A DNA stretch of 64,000 nucleotides, taken from positions 4,030,001-4,094,000 of the forward strand of contig NC_019892.1 in the NCBI RefSeq assembly GCF_000242455.2. Reading direction: 5' to 3'. Origin of the DNA: Singulisphaera acidiphila DSM 18658 (GTDB lineage: Bacteria; Planctomycetota; Planctomycetia; Isosphaerales; Isosphaeraceae). The position numbers and the translations under genes were made by a program. The notes under the pieces were generated by a model. It was not told where the DNA came from, did not search any database, and saw nothing but the letters and a program-made list of their open reading frames with translations. This document shows positions 42,987 through 51,964 of the stretch, in pieces (position 1 is the stretch's first letter; the number at the start of each line of letters is the position of its first letter).

Positions 42987-43316
42987 GTGAATTACCCCTC
43001 GCTCACCGGCCCGACCGACGCAGATAGCTCTCCCTTGATGGGTGATGATTCGACCTGGATCGATCGCCGAGCCACCCAACTCGCCCAGCGGGCCGCGAAC
43101 GCTCGCAAAGGGAGTGGACGGCGCCGACTGATCGATCCGGCCACCTGCGAACGTGACTACTCGCAGGCGGAAGTGGAGTTCATGCAGGCGATGCAGTCGT
43201 ACAAGACGACGAGCGGCCGGTTGTTCCCCACCTGGGGAGAAGTGCTTCAAGTTGTCCATCGCCTGGGATACCAGAAACTCGGGCCGATGGAATCGACTTC
43301 CAAGCCATCCGAATGA
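42987..43316 (+). CDS. Small conserved planctomycete protein (ERDYSQAEVEFM type)
   Basis: A 109-residue soluble protein. GTG 42987 has AAGGAAGG six bases upstream, which decides it over the ATGs at 42939 and 42954. The C-terminal half carries DPATCERDYSQAEVEFMQAMQ and SGRLFPTWGEVLQVVHRLGY, a compact helical block that I believe recurs as a short hypothetical in planctomycetes. The N-terminal half is polar and probably flexible. A strong terminator follows, so it is the end of its transcript. Function unknown. Confidence 0.72.
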   Translation: MNYPSLTGPTDADSSPLMGDDSTWIDRRATQLAQRAANARKGSGRRRLIDPATCERDYSQAEVEFMQAMQSYKTTSGRLFPTWGEVLQVVHRLGYQKLGPMESTSKPSE

Positions 43317-43347
43317 ATGGATGCCTCGAAACACTCAGATGACGGCA

Positions 43348-43374
43348 CCCCTGGAGAAATTCCAGGGGTTTTTT
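43348..43374 (+). terminator. Terminator of the small conserved gene
   Basis: An 8-bp perfect stem, CCCCTGGA with its complement and a 5-base loop, followed by six T (43369-43374), 32 bases past the stop. Confidence 0.88.
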
Positions 43375-43600
43375 GTTGGGATGAGTTGGCTCAACAGGCT
43401 GTGGGGAGCTTGAAAATCAATTCACCATCAAGCATGCCGTAAAATGGATCATGGTACGAAGAAGCCAGGTCATTCCGCTCATCGACGCCCTCCGAAGATC
43501 GCGTGAGGTGGGTGCGAAAACGAAGGGGGAAGAGCCCTTGGTTCACAGGCGATTCGCTCGCGATCGATCACGAGCTTCGTCGTCGTGGAGGAGGTTCCCA

Positions 43601-44632
43601 ATGGTCGAGGATCAATCACCCGCGGACCGAGGTCACGGCCGAGAGCTCTCGCGCCGGGAGTTCGTACAGGCAGTAGGGGTCAGCACATTCGCCGCCTCGA
43701 TCCCTTTGGCGGGGTTGCAAACCGTTCTCGGCGGTTCGGTGAAGGCAAATTTGCAGGCTTCGTCGGTGGGTGAAACCCCGGTCGCCCGATTCTTCCGGAC
43801 CCTCAGCAACGATCAGCGTACGCTCATCTGCTTTCCGTTCGAGCACCCGCTGAGAACGAGAGTGGAGAACAACTGGGCCATCGTCAAACCAAGGATCGGC
43901 GACCTGACCACGGAGCAGCAGGCACTCTGCTGTGAGATCTTCAAAAACCTCTGTAGCGAAGACGGTCACGAGCGATTCACCCGGCAGATGAACGACGACG
44001 CCGGCGGGTTCGAGAACTACCACGTGGCCCTGTTCGGTGCGCCCGGGACCGATCAACCCTTCGAATGGGTGCTCACCGGCCGTCACAACACCCTCCGCGC
44101 TGACGGCCGCTGTCATGAGGGGGCCGCCATCAGAGGACCACTCTTCTACGGCCACGCTGTTCCGACTCGTGGCCAGGGGAGAGGGGTGTCAGGCCACGCG
44201 GGCAATGTCTGGCAGTATCAGACCGAGCAGGCCAACGCCATCCTCTCGAGCCTCGACGGCAGGCAGCGTGCCCAAGCTCTCTTGACCCCGGCTGCCGGCC
44301 CCGATTCCGTCCGCTCCCAGGAGAACGCGATCGAAAGCCGAGGGTTGGCCGTCGCCGGACTCGACGTTGCCCAAAAGCAAATGGTTCAGCAATTACTAAG
44401 GGATCTGATCCGTCCCTTCCGCAGCTTCGACGCCGAGGAAATTCAAAACTGCCTCCGTGAATCAAGCGGCGCGGACGAACTCCGCTTGACCTTCTACCCA
44501 ACGGGGCATCACGGCCCTGACCAAGCCTGGGAAACCTGGAAACTCGAAGGACCGGCCTTCGTCTGGCACTTTCATGGCACCCCGCACGTCCACTCGTGGC
44601 TGAGCCTCACAAGGCGAGTAGTCAGCGTCTGA
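43601..44632 (+). CDS. DUF3500 protein with twin-arginine signal
   Basis: A 343-residue protein. ATG 43601 follows GGAGGAGG by six bases. Residues 15-45 hold the twin-arginine signal SRREFVQAVGVSTFAASIPLAG, so it should be exported folded by Tat, often a sign of a bound cofactor. The body follows the DUF3500 pattern: LICFPFEHPLRTRVENNW, GFENYHVALFGAPG, FEWVLTGRH, and near the end FVWHFHGTPHVHSWL, whose His cluster could bind metal. DUF3500 proteins are uncharacterised. It stands alone upstream of an inverted repeat. Confidence 0.85.
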   Translation: MVEDQSPADRGHGRELSRREFVQAVGVSTFAASIPLAGLQTVLGGSVKANLQASSVGETPVARFFRTLSNDQRTLICFPFEHPLRTRVENNWAIVKPRIGDLTTEQQALCCEIFKNLCSEDGHERFTRQMNDDAGGFENYHVALFGAPGTDQPFEWVLTGRHNTLRADGRCHEGAAIRGPLFYGHAVPTRGQGRGVSGHAGNVWQYQTEQANAILSSLDGRQRAQALLTPAAGPDSVRSQENAIESRGLAVAGLDVAQKQMVQQLLRDLIRPFRSFDAEEIQNCLRESSGADELRLTFYPTGHHGPDQAWETWKLEGPAFVWHFHGTPHVHSWLSLTRRVVSV

Positions 44633-44722
44633 ATGTTCGTGAGGTCTTTTTCGAAACAAAATAGACAGATCCACAAAGTCGACCTCTTGTGCTGAGTGGC
44701 CGGTTCTCAAGGGGGTTATTGC

Positions 44723-44830
44723 CTTCCCTGGGACCGCGGGCGTCCCGCTCGCAATTCGACTTCCATTAATCCAAATTTGTTCAACTCTATTAAACCCAAG
44801 AGCGGGCGGGCGCCCGCGGTCCCAGGGGAA
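44723..44830. repeat. Inverted repeat with long loop, downstream of nrdJ
   Basis: Arms of about 28-31 bases (44723-44750 and 44800-44830) pair through CTGGGACCGCGGGCG with one 1-base and one 3-base indel; the loop of about 50 bases is AT-rich. It lies between the convergent DUF3500 and nrdJ genes, beyond the nrdJ terminator. It is likely a small dispersed palindromic element. Confidence 0.7.
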
Positions 44831-44845
44831 GCCAGAAATACGCAC

Positions 44846-44910
44846 AAAAAAAGCCCCGGAGAGAAGTCTGTCATTCACCGTGGTGAATGACAGGCCGGCT
44901 CTCCGAGGCT
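44846..44910 (-). terminator. Two-stage terminator of nrdJ
   Basis: An inner perfect 12-bp stem, CTGTCATTCACC with its complement (44868-44879 and 44882-44893), sits within an outer 12-bp stem with one mismatch (44852-44863 and 44899-44910). On the minus strand seven U follow (A-run 44846-44852). It lies 70 bases past the nrdJ stop. Confidence 0.85.
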
Positions 44911-44979
44911 CAACTTCTTGGGGTTCGGGAACCGTCAATCCGGTTCCCTCAGTTCAGGTCGACGTGATTACGCCCTGGC

Positions 44980-47900
44980 TTACGAACATCCCATGCTGTT
45001 GCCGCAATTGAAGCAACGGTAGCAGGTGCCGCACCGGACGGTCAGCGAACCGCAGTTATCGCAAGAAGGGGCATCGCTCTGGAAGTGGGCGAACTGCTTC
45101 TCACGGGCTCCGGCGCCCCCTTCGAGAATCGAGGCCTCGAGCTTGGGCACCGGGGGCGTCTGGCTCGCTTCACGAACCGCTTCGACATGCTCCAAATCAT
45201 CGATCGTGGCGGTGCGATGCCCGTTCACTTTGACGACGGGGGCTGCCTCGACGGCCGCTTCCTCAGCGGGCCGTTGCGGAGCGTTGGCCTCGCGATAGCC
45301 GGGGATGAACTCCATGCCGAGCCAGCGGAAGATGTAGTCGGCAACGCTCTTGGCGATCGGGATTTCCGGGTTCTGGGTGAACCCAGCCGGCTCGAATCGG
45401 CTGTGCGCGAACTTGTTCACGAAGACTTCCAACGGCACACCGTACTGGAGTCCGATGGAGATCGAGGTCCCCAGGACGTCCATCAGGCCGCCGATGGTTG
45501 ACCCTTCTTTGGCCATTGTGATGAACACTTCGCCCGGGCGGCCGTCGAGGTAGAAACCGACGGTGACATAGCCCTCATGCCCCTGGATGCTGAACTTGTG
45601 AGTCAGTCCCCTCCGAGTATGGGGCAACCGCTCACGACGAGGCTTGAGAGCAGGCGCGATGGTGGTAGCGGCGGCGGCAGCCGCTGTTTTCGCTTCCACG
45701 ATGGCGAGCGAGTGGGCGGCAGCAGCGGCAGCGGCTTCGGCGGCAGTGGCCGCCGCAACGCTGGCGGCTTTGTCAGCGGCCTTGTCGGCCGCGCCTTCGG
45801 TCTCGGTCTTGGTGCTCACGGGCTGACTCCCCTTGGAGCCGTCACGATAGATCGCCAGCGCCTTGAGGCCCAGCTTCCAACCCTCAAGGTAGGCCTCGCG
45901 GATATCGTCGACCGTGGCCTCGTTCGGGACGTTGCAGGTCTTCGAGATCGCTCCCGAGAGGAACGGCTGCACGGCCGCCATCATCCGCAAGTGACCGCGG
46001 AAGTGGATGCTCCGGCCCCCTTGCGGTGGTCCGAACGCACAATCGAAGACGGGCAGGTGCTCGTCGCGGAGGGCAGGGGCCCCCTCGATCGTGTCGTGGG
46101 CGTCGATGTAGTCGAGAACCCCTGTGATCGACGGCTCGTCGTAGCCGAGGGTCCGCATCGCCATCGGGACCGTCTTATTGACGATCTTGAGCATGCCGCC
46201 GCCGGCCAGTTGCTTGTACTTCACCAGCGCGATGTCGGGCTCAATCCCCGTCGTGTCGCAATCCATCATGAACGCGATCGTCCCGGTCGGTGCAAGCACC
46301 GTGACCTGGCTGTTGCGATAGCCGTTCCGACGGCCGAGCTCGAGGCACTCATCCCAGACGGCGTGCGCCTCGGCCACGAGATCAGGCGGGCCGGAGCGGT
46401 CGATCGATCCCACGGCGTCGCGGTGCATTTCCATGACGCGAAGCATCGGCTCGCGGTTCAGCGGGAAGCCGTCGAACGGCCCAAGGTGCCCGGCATGCTC
46501 AGCGCTGGTCAGGTAGGCCTGACCGTGCATGATCGCCGTGATCGAGCCGGCCAACGCCCGACCTTGATCCGAGTCGTAGGGGAGGCCAGCGGCCATCAGC
46601 AGACTGCCCAGGTTGGCATAGCCCAGCCCCAACGGGCGGAACTTGTGGCTGTTGCCGGCGATCCGGTCGGTCGGGTAGCTCGCGTGATCGACCAGGATCT
46701 CTTGCGCCGTGATGAAGATCCGGCAGGCCGCGCGAAAACCCTTCGCGTCGAACGTGCCGTCCTCACGACGGAACTTCATCAGGTTGATCGACGCGAGATT
46801 GCACGCCGAGTCATCAATGAACATGTACTCGCTGCAGGGATTGCTGCTGTTGATCGGCGCGGTGTTGGGGCAGGTGTGCCAGCGCTGAATCGTGTCTTCG
46901 TACTGCATGCCGGGGTCGCCGCAGAACCAGGTCCCCTCGGCGATCTTGTCCATCAGGAGCCGGCCCGGGTACGACTGCATCGGCTTGCCGGTCGTGACCG
47001 ATCGGGTGGTCCATTCATCACCGGTCTCGGAGGCGCGGAGGAAGGCGTCGGTGGCGCGGACCGAGAGGTTCGCGTTCTGGAACATCACCGAGGCGTAGGC
47101 TTCCCCATTGAAGTTGGCCTCGTACCCCATCTCGATCAGGGTCAGCGCCTTCTTCTCTTCCCTCGTCTTACACTCGATGAAGTCGAGGATGTCGGGATGC
47201 CAAACCTTGAGCGTCTGCATCTTGGCCGCGCGGCGGGTCTTGCCCCCCGACTTGACGACGCTGGCGATGGAGTCGTAAACCCGCATGAAGCTGACCGGCC
47301 CCGACGGTCGGCCGCCACCGGTCAATTTCTCCCGGCTCGAACGAAGCGTCGACAGGTCGGTCCCGGTTCCCGAACCGTACTTGAAAAGCATCGCCTCAGC
47401 GGTCGCCACCCGCATGATGTCCTGCATGTCGTCGGCCACGCTCTGGATGAAGCAGGCCGAGCCTTGCGGATACTGGTAGGCGCTCTCGGCCTTGACGACC
47501 GTTCGCGTCTCCTCGTCCCAGCGCCAGTTATTGGCGGGACCTGCGATCCCGTACTGGTGGAAGAGGCCGACGTTGAACCAGACGGGGGAGTTGAACGAGC
47601 CGTACTGGTTCACGCAGAGCGAAGTCAGCTCGTCATGGAACCGGTCGGCGTCCTCGTCCGTGGCGAAATAGCCGTCTTCCCGGCCCCAGTCCGAGAGGGT
47701 CCGGGTGACGCGGTTAACGAGCTGGCGGACGCTCGTCTCACGCTCCGGAGTGTTGATCTCACCGTAGAAATATTTGCTTGCGACGACGTTGGTGGCGAGC
47801 TGGCTCCAGGCCTTGGGAATCTCGCACTCGGTCTGCTGAAAGATGACCCGGCCCCGCTCATCCTTGATCTCGGCCGTCCGCAACTCCCAGTCCACCTGAT

Positions 47901-48015
47901 CGAAGGGGTCGACTCCCTCGGTGCTGAACACTCGCGGGACCACCATCCCAGAACGCCCTTGCGCCCCTCGAGTCTCCGATGCATTCCCCTTCGACTGTGC
48001 GCCAACCGTTGCCAT
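44980..48015 (-). CDS. nrdJ: Adenosylcobalamin-dependent (class II) ribonucleotide reductase
   Basis: A 1011-residue enzyme that makes deoxyribonucleotides using coenzyme B12, independent of oxygen. Recognisable parts are NQYGSFNSPVWFNVGL, YQYPQGSACFIQSV, the central NSSNPCSEYMFIDDSACNLASINL with active-site Cys, SQVTVLAPTGTIAFMMDCDTTGIEPD, and the C-terminal TSCPD-like domain (GYVTVGFYLDGRPGEVFITM). The last 30 residues hold six Cys (CDNCGS, CGTCYRCFNCG), probably a zinc ribbon used for re-reduction. An unusual Ala-rich linker of about 45 residues lies near 735-780. ATG 48015 has GGGAGAG upstream. No cobalamin riboswitch is visible upstream. Confidence 0.95.
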   Translation of the reverse strand: MATVGAQSKGNASETRGAQGRSGMVVPRVFSTEGVDPFDQVDWELRTAEIKDERGRVIFQQTECEIPKAWSQLATNVVASKYFYGEINTPERETSVRQLVNRVTRTLSDWGREDGYFATDEDADRFHDELTSLCVNQYGSFNSPVWFNVGLFHQYGIAGPANNWRWDEETRTVVKAESAYQYPQGSACFIQSVADDMQDIMRVATAEAMLFKYGSGTGTDLSTLRSSREKLTGGGRPSGPVSFMRVYDSIASVVKSGGKTRRAAKMQTLKVWHPDILDFIECKTREEKKALTLIEMGYEANFNGEAYASVMFQNANLSVRATDAFLRASETGDEWTTRSVTTGKPMQSYPGRLLMDKIAEGTWFCGDPGMQYEDTIQRWHTCPNTAPINSSNPCSEYMFIDDSACNLASINLMKFRREDGTFDAKGFRAACRIFITAQEILVDHASYPTDRIAGNSHKFRPLGLGYANLGSLLMAAGLPYDSDQGRALAGSITAIMHGQAYLTSAEHAGHLGPFDGFPLNREPMLRVMEMHRDAVGSIDRSGPPDLVAEAHAVWDECLELGRRNGYRNSQVTVLAPTGTIAFMMDCDTTGIEPDIALVKYKQLAGGGMLKIVNKTVPMAMRTLGYDEPSITGVLDYIDAHDTIEGAPALRDEHLPVFDCAFGPPQGGRSIHFRGHLRMMAAVQPFLSGAISKTCNVPNEATVDDIREAYLEGWKLGLKALAIYRDGSKGSQPVSTKTETEGAADKAADKAASVAAATAAEAAAAAAAHSLAIVEAKTAAAAAATTIAPALKPRRERLPHTRRGLTHKFSIQGHEGYVTVGFYLDGRPGEVFITMAKEGSTIGGLMDVLGTSISIGLQYGVPLEVFVNKFAHSRFEPAGFTQNPEIPIAKSVADYIFRWLGMEFIPGYREANAPQRPAEEAAVEAAPVVKVNGHRTATIDDLEHVEAVREASQTPPVPKLEASILEGGAGAREKQFAHFQSDAPSCDNCGSLTVRCGTCYRCFNCGNSMGCS

Positions 48016-48804
48016 GGACGCTCTCCCGAATATCTACTGTAAGTTTGTCGCGTTGTCTTGCGAATCGTTCGTCGTCAACTCATCGGCGATTGAGCGAAGA
48101 AGCTGGTGACGAATCCCCTGAAATTGTCTCGTCCAACATTGGATTATCGGGGTGGCCGTCCCGTTCTCCTCACCGAAGCGTATCGAGCTCGGGAAGATAG
48201 TGTTTCCAAGTCCACCTGAACAGACGTGCCTGGCTTTCGAAGGTGTACCCTAAGTCGAAGCTTTCCACAAGAGCCGGTACGAAGCGGAAGAATCACACGA
48301 GTTGTGAACCAATTCTTAGCGGAACATAACGGCTTTAAGGGATAGGGTTTCCAGACTATCGTCTCGCACTTTCGGAATATTGGCTCAATCCCACCCGACC
48401 CTTCGACTCAACCCAAGCTTCCCCCCGCCTCATGAGATGAACCGAGAAGCATTGATCCTTCACTGAACGAGGCGATCTTCACCCATTCTACCAAAGCCAG
48501 TCTAGTCCCCCAGCAAAATTGCACTGTAAAGGACTAAAGAGGCCTCAATTGACCGGTTCTGTGTCGGTTGTATCGAATAAAAGCGGGTTTGACCGCAAGG
48601 TGGTCGCTTACCACCACCTCTGTAAGGGGGCTACGACCGAAATGCAGCAGCTCGAGCCAGGCCCTTTGGTGATCGGCCCGCGAACCACAAGGCAGGGGAC
48701 GGCCGGCGTCTCGAACGGGAAATTTACAGACGCCGGAAAAAAACCGCCCCGAAAGTGTCGTAAGGGTAGGACAAGCAAAAAAAGGGCGCATTGCGGGAGG
48801 ACGG
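48016..48804. other. Divergent intergenic region nrdJ / ECF sigma
   Basis: About 790 bases, unusually long for this window. I looked for a B12-riboswitch core and NrdR boxes on the nrdJ side and found no convincing match. The sigma side ends with a GGGAGGA ribosome site. Short frames here lack family signals. Confidence 0.5.
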
Positions 48805-49326
48805 ATGGGGGCAATCGAGCCTGAAGCACTGGGCCGAATGTTCGACGAGCACGCCCCCGCGCTGGTCCTCTATGCCCGCCAGTGGTGTGGCACTCCTGAG
48901 GACGTCGTTCAGGACGCATTCGTGAAGTTAGCCCGTCAGCACATCCAGCCGGAACGAATGATTCCGTGGCTTTTTCGGGTGGTGCGGAACGCAGCGATCA
49001 ACGCACGCCGGGATCAAGAAAAGCGGCGGAAGTTCGAAGTTCAATCGTCCGTCGCGGGTGGAGGCGGAAGCGGGGGATGGTTCACCTCGGACGACGACCG
49101 AATCGACGCCCTGCACGTCACGCACTTACTGGCCGAGCTGGACCTCGATACACGCGAGGTCGTCGTCGCCCGCTTCTGGGGCGGCCTCAAGTTCGAGGAG
49201 ATCGCGCGGTTGCAGGGCTGTTCCCTCACCACGGCACATCGACGGTACCAGAGTGGGCTGGCTCAACTGAACGAAAGGCTCGAAGGCAAATGGATACGCC
49301 AGGACCCGACCCCCAGTGGGAGATAA
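48805..49326 (+). CDS. ECF-type RNA polymerase sigma factor (second)
   Basis: A 173-residue sigma factor. Region 2 spans about 10-75 (LGRMFDEHAPALVLYARQW, DVVQDAFVKLARQ, PWLFRVVRNAAINARRDQEKRR) and region 4 about 105-160 (LLAELDLDTREVVVARFWGGLKFEEIARLQGCSLTTAHRR). A Gly/Ser-rich linker (GGGGSGG) joins them. ATG 48805 follows GGGAGGA. The next gene starts inside its 3' end in another frame, giving translational coupling with a one-helix membrane protein that is probably its anti-sigma partner. Confidence 0.93.
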   Translation: MGAIEPEALGRMFDEHAPALVLYARQWCGTPEDVVQDAFVKLARQHIQPERMIPWLFRVVRNAAINARRDQEKRRKFEVQSSVAGGGGSGGWFTSDDDRIDALHVTHLLAELDLDTREVVVARFWGGLKFEEIARLQGCSLTTAHRRYQSGLAQLNERLEGKWIRQDPTPSGR

Positions 49327-49781
49327 ACGACCTCGAACGGCCGCTCGCACGGTTGCGGCCCGTCTCGGGGGCCTTGAGTCGGGACCGGATGCTCTACGAG
49401 GCCGGACGGGCTTCGTTGGCTCAAAACACGACCCGCGACCGGTTTCTGATCGCCACGTCCGCGTCGCTGTTGGTGGCCCTGGTCGGCCTGGGCGGCCTTC
49501 TTGTTCATGAGCGTGCCCAACGTCATATCCTGGAGGTGACGCTTGCCGCCCGGGGTCACGAACAAACCTCGCCCCGGGAGGAGCCGGTCCAGCCGGAATT
49601 GCTCCCGCCCATTGAGATTGTCCCGAACAGCTACCTCGCGCTGAGCCGTCAGATCCAACCGGGCGGGATGGACGAGTTGAGGCCAATGGCCGAGGGCAGG
49701 CGTGCAGACGATCCTGCCGAGCTCCCCGAGCCGATTGTGCCCGTCCGCGTCCGGGACGCCCGGGGAACGCTCAATTTCTGA
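49290..49781 (+). CDS. Putative anti-sigma factor, single membrane helix
   Basis: A 163-residue protein starting 37 bases before the sigma factor stop. The cytoplasmic N-terminus (about 45 residues) includes RLRPVSGALSRDRMLYEAGRAS, a motif I associate with planctomycete anti-sigma-like proteins. One membrane helix lies at about 50-68 (FLIATSASLLVALVGLGGLLV), and the outer part is polar with a Pro/Glu-rich end. Gene coupling with an ECF sigma factor and this topology are typical of membrane anti-sigma factors. No zinc-binding His/Cys motif is seen, so the call rests on context. Confidence 0.72.
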   Translation: MDTPGPDPQWEINDLERPLARLRPVSGALSRDRMLYEAGRASLAQNTTRDRFLIATSASLLVALVGLGGLLVHERAQRHILEVTLAARGHEQTSPREEPVQPELLPPIEIVPNSYLALSRQIQPGGMDELRPMAEGRRADDPAELPEPIVPVRVRDARGTLNF

Positions 49782-49915
49782 CCGCCGCTCGAAGTGATCA
49801 GCGAAAAGCAGTGTTGGTTGCAAGAACGCCCGAGCCCCAAGACGTGCCCGCACAGCGTTGGCACGGTCGATCGGGGTACGTCCTTTTATTTCTCTTGGTT
49901 GAGGGAGTGTGCCTC

Positions 49916-51331
49916 ATGTTATTGACGTTTCGATCCTGTTTTGCGACCGGAGCTTGTGCGCTGGCAGCGGCCCTGGCCGGTCCCACCGCTTTGGGGGCCG
50001 ACCCACAAATCAAGGTCCTGAGCATCAGCCCTTCACCGGCACCGATACCGGCGTTACGTCACAGGCTCTTGCTCCTGGAGTCGGAGCGAACTCCAGGAGA
50101 TGCGGCCCCCATCTACCTGCGGCTCACAGGTGAAGTGCCAGCCGAAAACCTGCGGGACCTGCGGGAGAAACCCCTCGCCTGGCTCGCCCTGCCGCTCGAT
50201 CTATTCCCGACGGCCCAGGCCCGCAAGTTCGTCGACGAATGGCGTCCAAAGCTCCTGCAAATTGAGTATGGGGCCCGCCGCGAGACCTGCGAATGGAATT
50301 ACACCCTGCCCGAGGAAAGGGAGCGTGTTATCGAGATCGGCCTCCCCGAAATCCAGACGATGCGCACCTGGGTCCGCCTCGTGGCCCTCAAAGCGCGGGT
50401 GGAGATCGCCGAGCACCACAACGAAGAAGCCGCTCGTACCATCGAAACAGGACTGTCCTTTAGCCGACACGTCGGCAACGGCCCCTTCCTGATCAACGCC
50501 ATGGTCGGGGTCGCGTCCGCCCAAGTCATGCTCGATCAGGTCGATGAGTTGCTGAGCCAGCCCGACGCCCCGAACCTGTACTGGTCACTGACCGCCTTGC
50601 CCCACCCACTGGTCGGTATGCGCAAGGCCCTGGCCAACGAATACAAGATGTGCGAGTGGATCCTTCCCGAGATGACCGACCTCGGCCAAGCCCGCACCGG
50701 GGCTGAGTGGGCCTCGCGGTTGGCCAAGTTCCAGGGCCGGATCCACAAACTCGCGGCCGTTTACAACTATAACCCTGTGAAGATCACCACGCAGACGGGC
50801 AAGCCGGCCAACATTCGGGAATGGGTCCTCCCGGAAGAGGCGCGGGAATACGTCAAAGCCCGCAACAACAAAACCGACGGCCTGAACGATGATCAGATCA
50901 TCTTGATGTTTTTCGCCGGGAAGTATCACGAACTCTACGACAACGTCTACAAGTCGTCCTATCTCCCGTTCCCCGAGGCGGAACGCTTCTACCATCAGGG
51001 CGCTGAGGAACTCAACGCGGTGAAGAAGGGCCCCCTCGGGCTGCTTGCCCATCTCATCGCGAGCGTCGAGGACGGGCACCGCGCCGAGGCAGTGCTCGAC
51101 CGTAAAGTCGCCGCGCTCCGCGTGGTAGAAGCCCTACGGCTACACGCCGCCGTGGGGGGCCGGCTGCCCAACTCACTTGGCGACGTGAAAGTCGTCCCGA
51201 TTCCGACCGACCCCGTCTCGGGCAAGCCGTTCGATTACCGCCTCACCGGGGATTCGGCGACCCTGGCCAGTCCCATGCCCAAGGGACAGGAACAATTCGG
51301 GCTCAGTTACCGGATCACTCTGCGGAAATGA
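49916..51331 (+). CDS. Secreted orphan protein of the ECF module
   Basis: A 471-residue protein. ATG 49916 begins a signal peptide (FATGACALAAALAGPTALGA) and follows GAGGGAG. The mature protein is mainly helical, with YLRLTGEVPAENLRDL and ALPLDLFPTAQARKFVDEW near the start and ALRVVEALRLHAAVGGRLPNSL, then VPIPTDPVSGKPFDYRL near the end. The latter pattern recurs at the C-terminus of planctomycete hypotheticals and in pseudopilin-like proteins. It follows the putative anti-sigma factor by 134 bases and may be the envelope component it senses (inference). An IS end begins on the base after its stop codon. Confidence 0.75.
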   Translation: MLLTFRSCFATGACALAAALAGPTALGADPQIKVLSISPSPAPIPALRHRLLLLESERTPGDAAPIYLRLTGEVPAENLRDLREKPLAWLALPLDLFPTAQARKFVDEWRPKLLQIEYGARRETCEWNYTLPEERERVIEIGLPEIQTMRTWVRLVALKARVEIAEHHNEEAARTIETGLSFSRHVGNGPFLINAMVGVASAQVMLDQVDELLSQPDAPNLYWSLTALPHPLVGMRKALANEYKMCEWILPEMTDLGQARTGAEWASRLAKFQGRIHKLAAVYNYNPVKITTQTGKPANIREWVLPEEAREYVKARNNKTDGLNDDQIILMFFAGKYHELYDNVYKSSYLPFPEAERFYHQGAEELNAVKKGPLGLLAHLIASVEDGHRAEAVLDRKVAALRVVEALRLHAAVGGRLPNSLGDVKVVPIPTDPVSGKPFDYRLTGDSATLASPMPKGQEQFGLSYRITLRK

Positions 51332-51454
51332 CGGGATTGTCGCATTCCGCTAAAAATGGCCTGCGAGCGAGTTGACAGATTGAATGAATTGGGAGGCCCC
51401 GCCGTGGTTTGATGACATCCGACCAAGGTCGTCACCATCACGGAAGGACCTTCC

Positions 51455-51948
51455 ATGTTCAACTTATCGCCTCGCGTCTGGGTCCTCAACGCCGCCGCCG
51501 TTTTTTCCGGCAAGCACGGGGCCGTCACTCAACAAGCCGAACAGGCCGGGTGCTGCCGCGAGACCGTCTACCAACACGCACGCAAAGTCGAGCAACGACT
51601 CACCGGCGACTCTGCGGCCGAGGGCGTCGTCGCACGCAGTGAGGAGAATCAACGGCTCCGCGAGCACAGATCGCCGAGTTGCAACGCGAGGCCCAAGCCT
51701 GGATCCTTCTCGACCGGGCTAAACAGCGTCAGCTGACCACCACCGCCTTCGCCATGGGGATCAGTCTGCGTCAGATCGAAGAGCGGCTTTACTGGAATCC
51801 CCATCCGTTCGGCTCGGGCCCGAGAAAGGACCTCTGCCCCTATCAGCGGCTGGGCCTGAAGTTGACCAGTTACGACTTCTGGGAGCTTCTCAGGTCCGAC
51901 CCAACGGAGTGGACGCAACAACTGTCAACCGAGGGAAATACGGAATGA
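51455..51948 (+). pseudogene. Transposase gene, frameshifted and internally deleted
   Basis: ATG 51455 after GGAAGGA starts MFNLSPRVWVLNAAAVFSGK, then a helix-turn-helix segment AEQAGCCRETVYQHARKVEQ. Near 51660 a frameshift moves the protein to another frame, where it continues QREAQAWILLDRAKQRQL and TTTAFAMGISLRQIE. It then jumps by deletion to ERLYWNPHPFGSGPRKDL and ends STEGNTE. The catalytic middle is missing, so it is inactive. Confidence 0.8.
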
Positions 51949-51958
51949 GACAATCCCG
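51782..51958 (+). repeat. 177-bp direct repeat, first copy (IS right end)
   Basis: Identical to 53021-53197 except for one base. It encodes the last transposase residues and the right terminal inverted repeat. The spacing between copies is 1239 bases, and the segment between them includes the toxin-antitoxin pair. Confidence 0.85.
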
Positions 51959-51964
51959 GTTGGC

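Larger units (their letters stand above)
51332..51958 (+). mobile_element. Internally deleted insertion sequence, copy 1
   Basis: Bounded by 18-bp terminal inverted repeats, CGGGATTGTCGCATTCCG at 51332-51349 and its complement with one mismatch at 51941-51958. Between them lie the 5' part of a transposase gene and its last 55 codons, joined by an internal deletion. At 627 bases it is a MITE-like derivative that could be mobilised only by a full-length relative. No target duplication is evident. Confidence 0.8.

Noticed and set aside
45577-48042. An 821-codon open frame on the plus strand opposite nrdJ
   Set aside because: It mirrors nrdJ for its full length, is rich in Arg/Gly/Val as expected of an antisense frame in GC-rich DNA, and has no family motif.
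48016-48804. Cobalamin riboswitch or NrdR boxes upstream of nrdJ
   Set aside because: I found no B12-box core and no paired NrdR-like palindromes; only a partial ACACTATC-like word, which is not enough.
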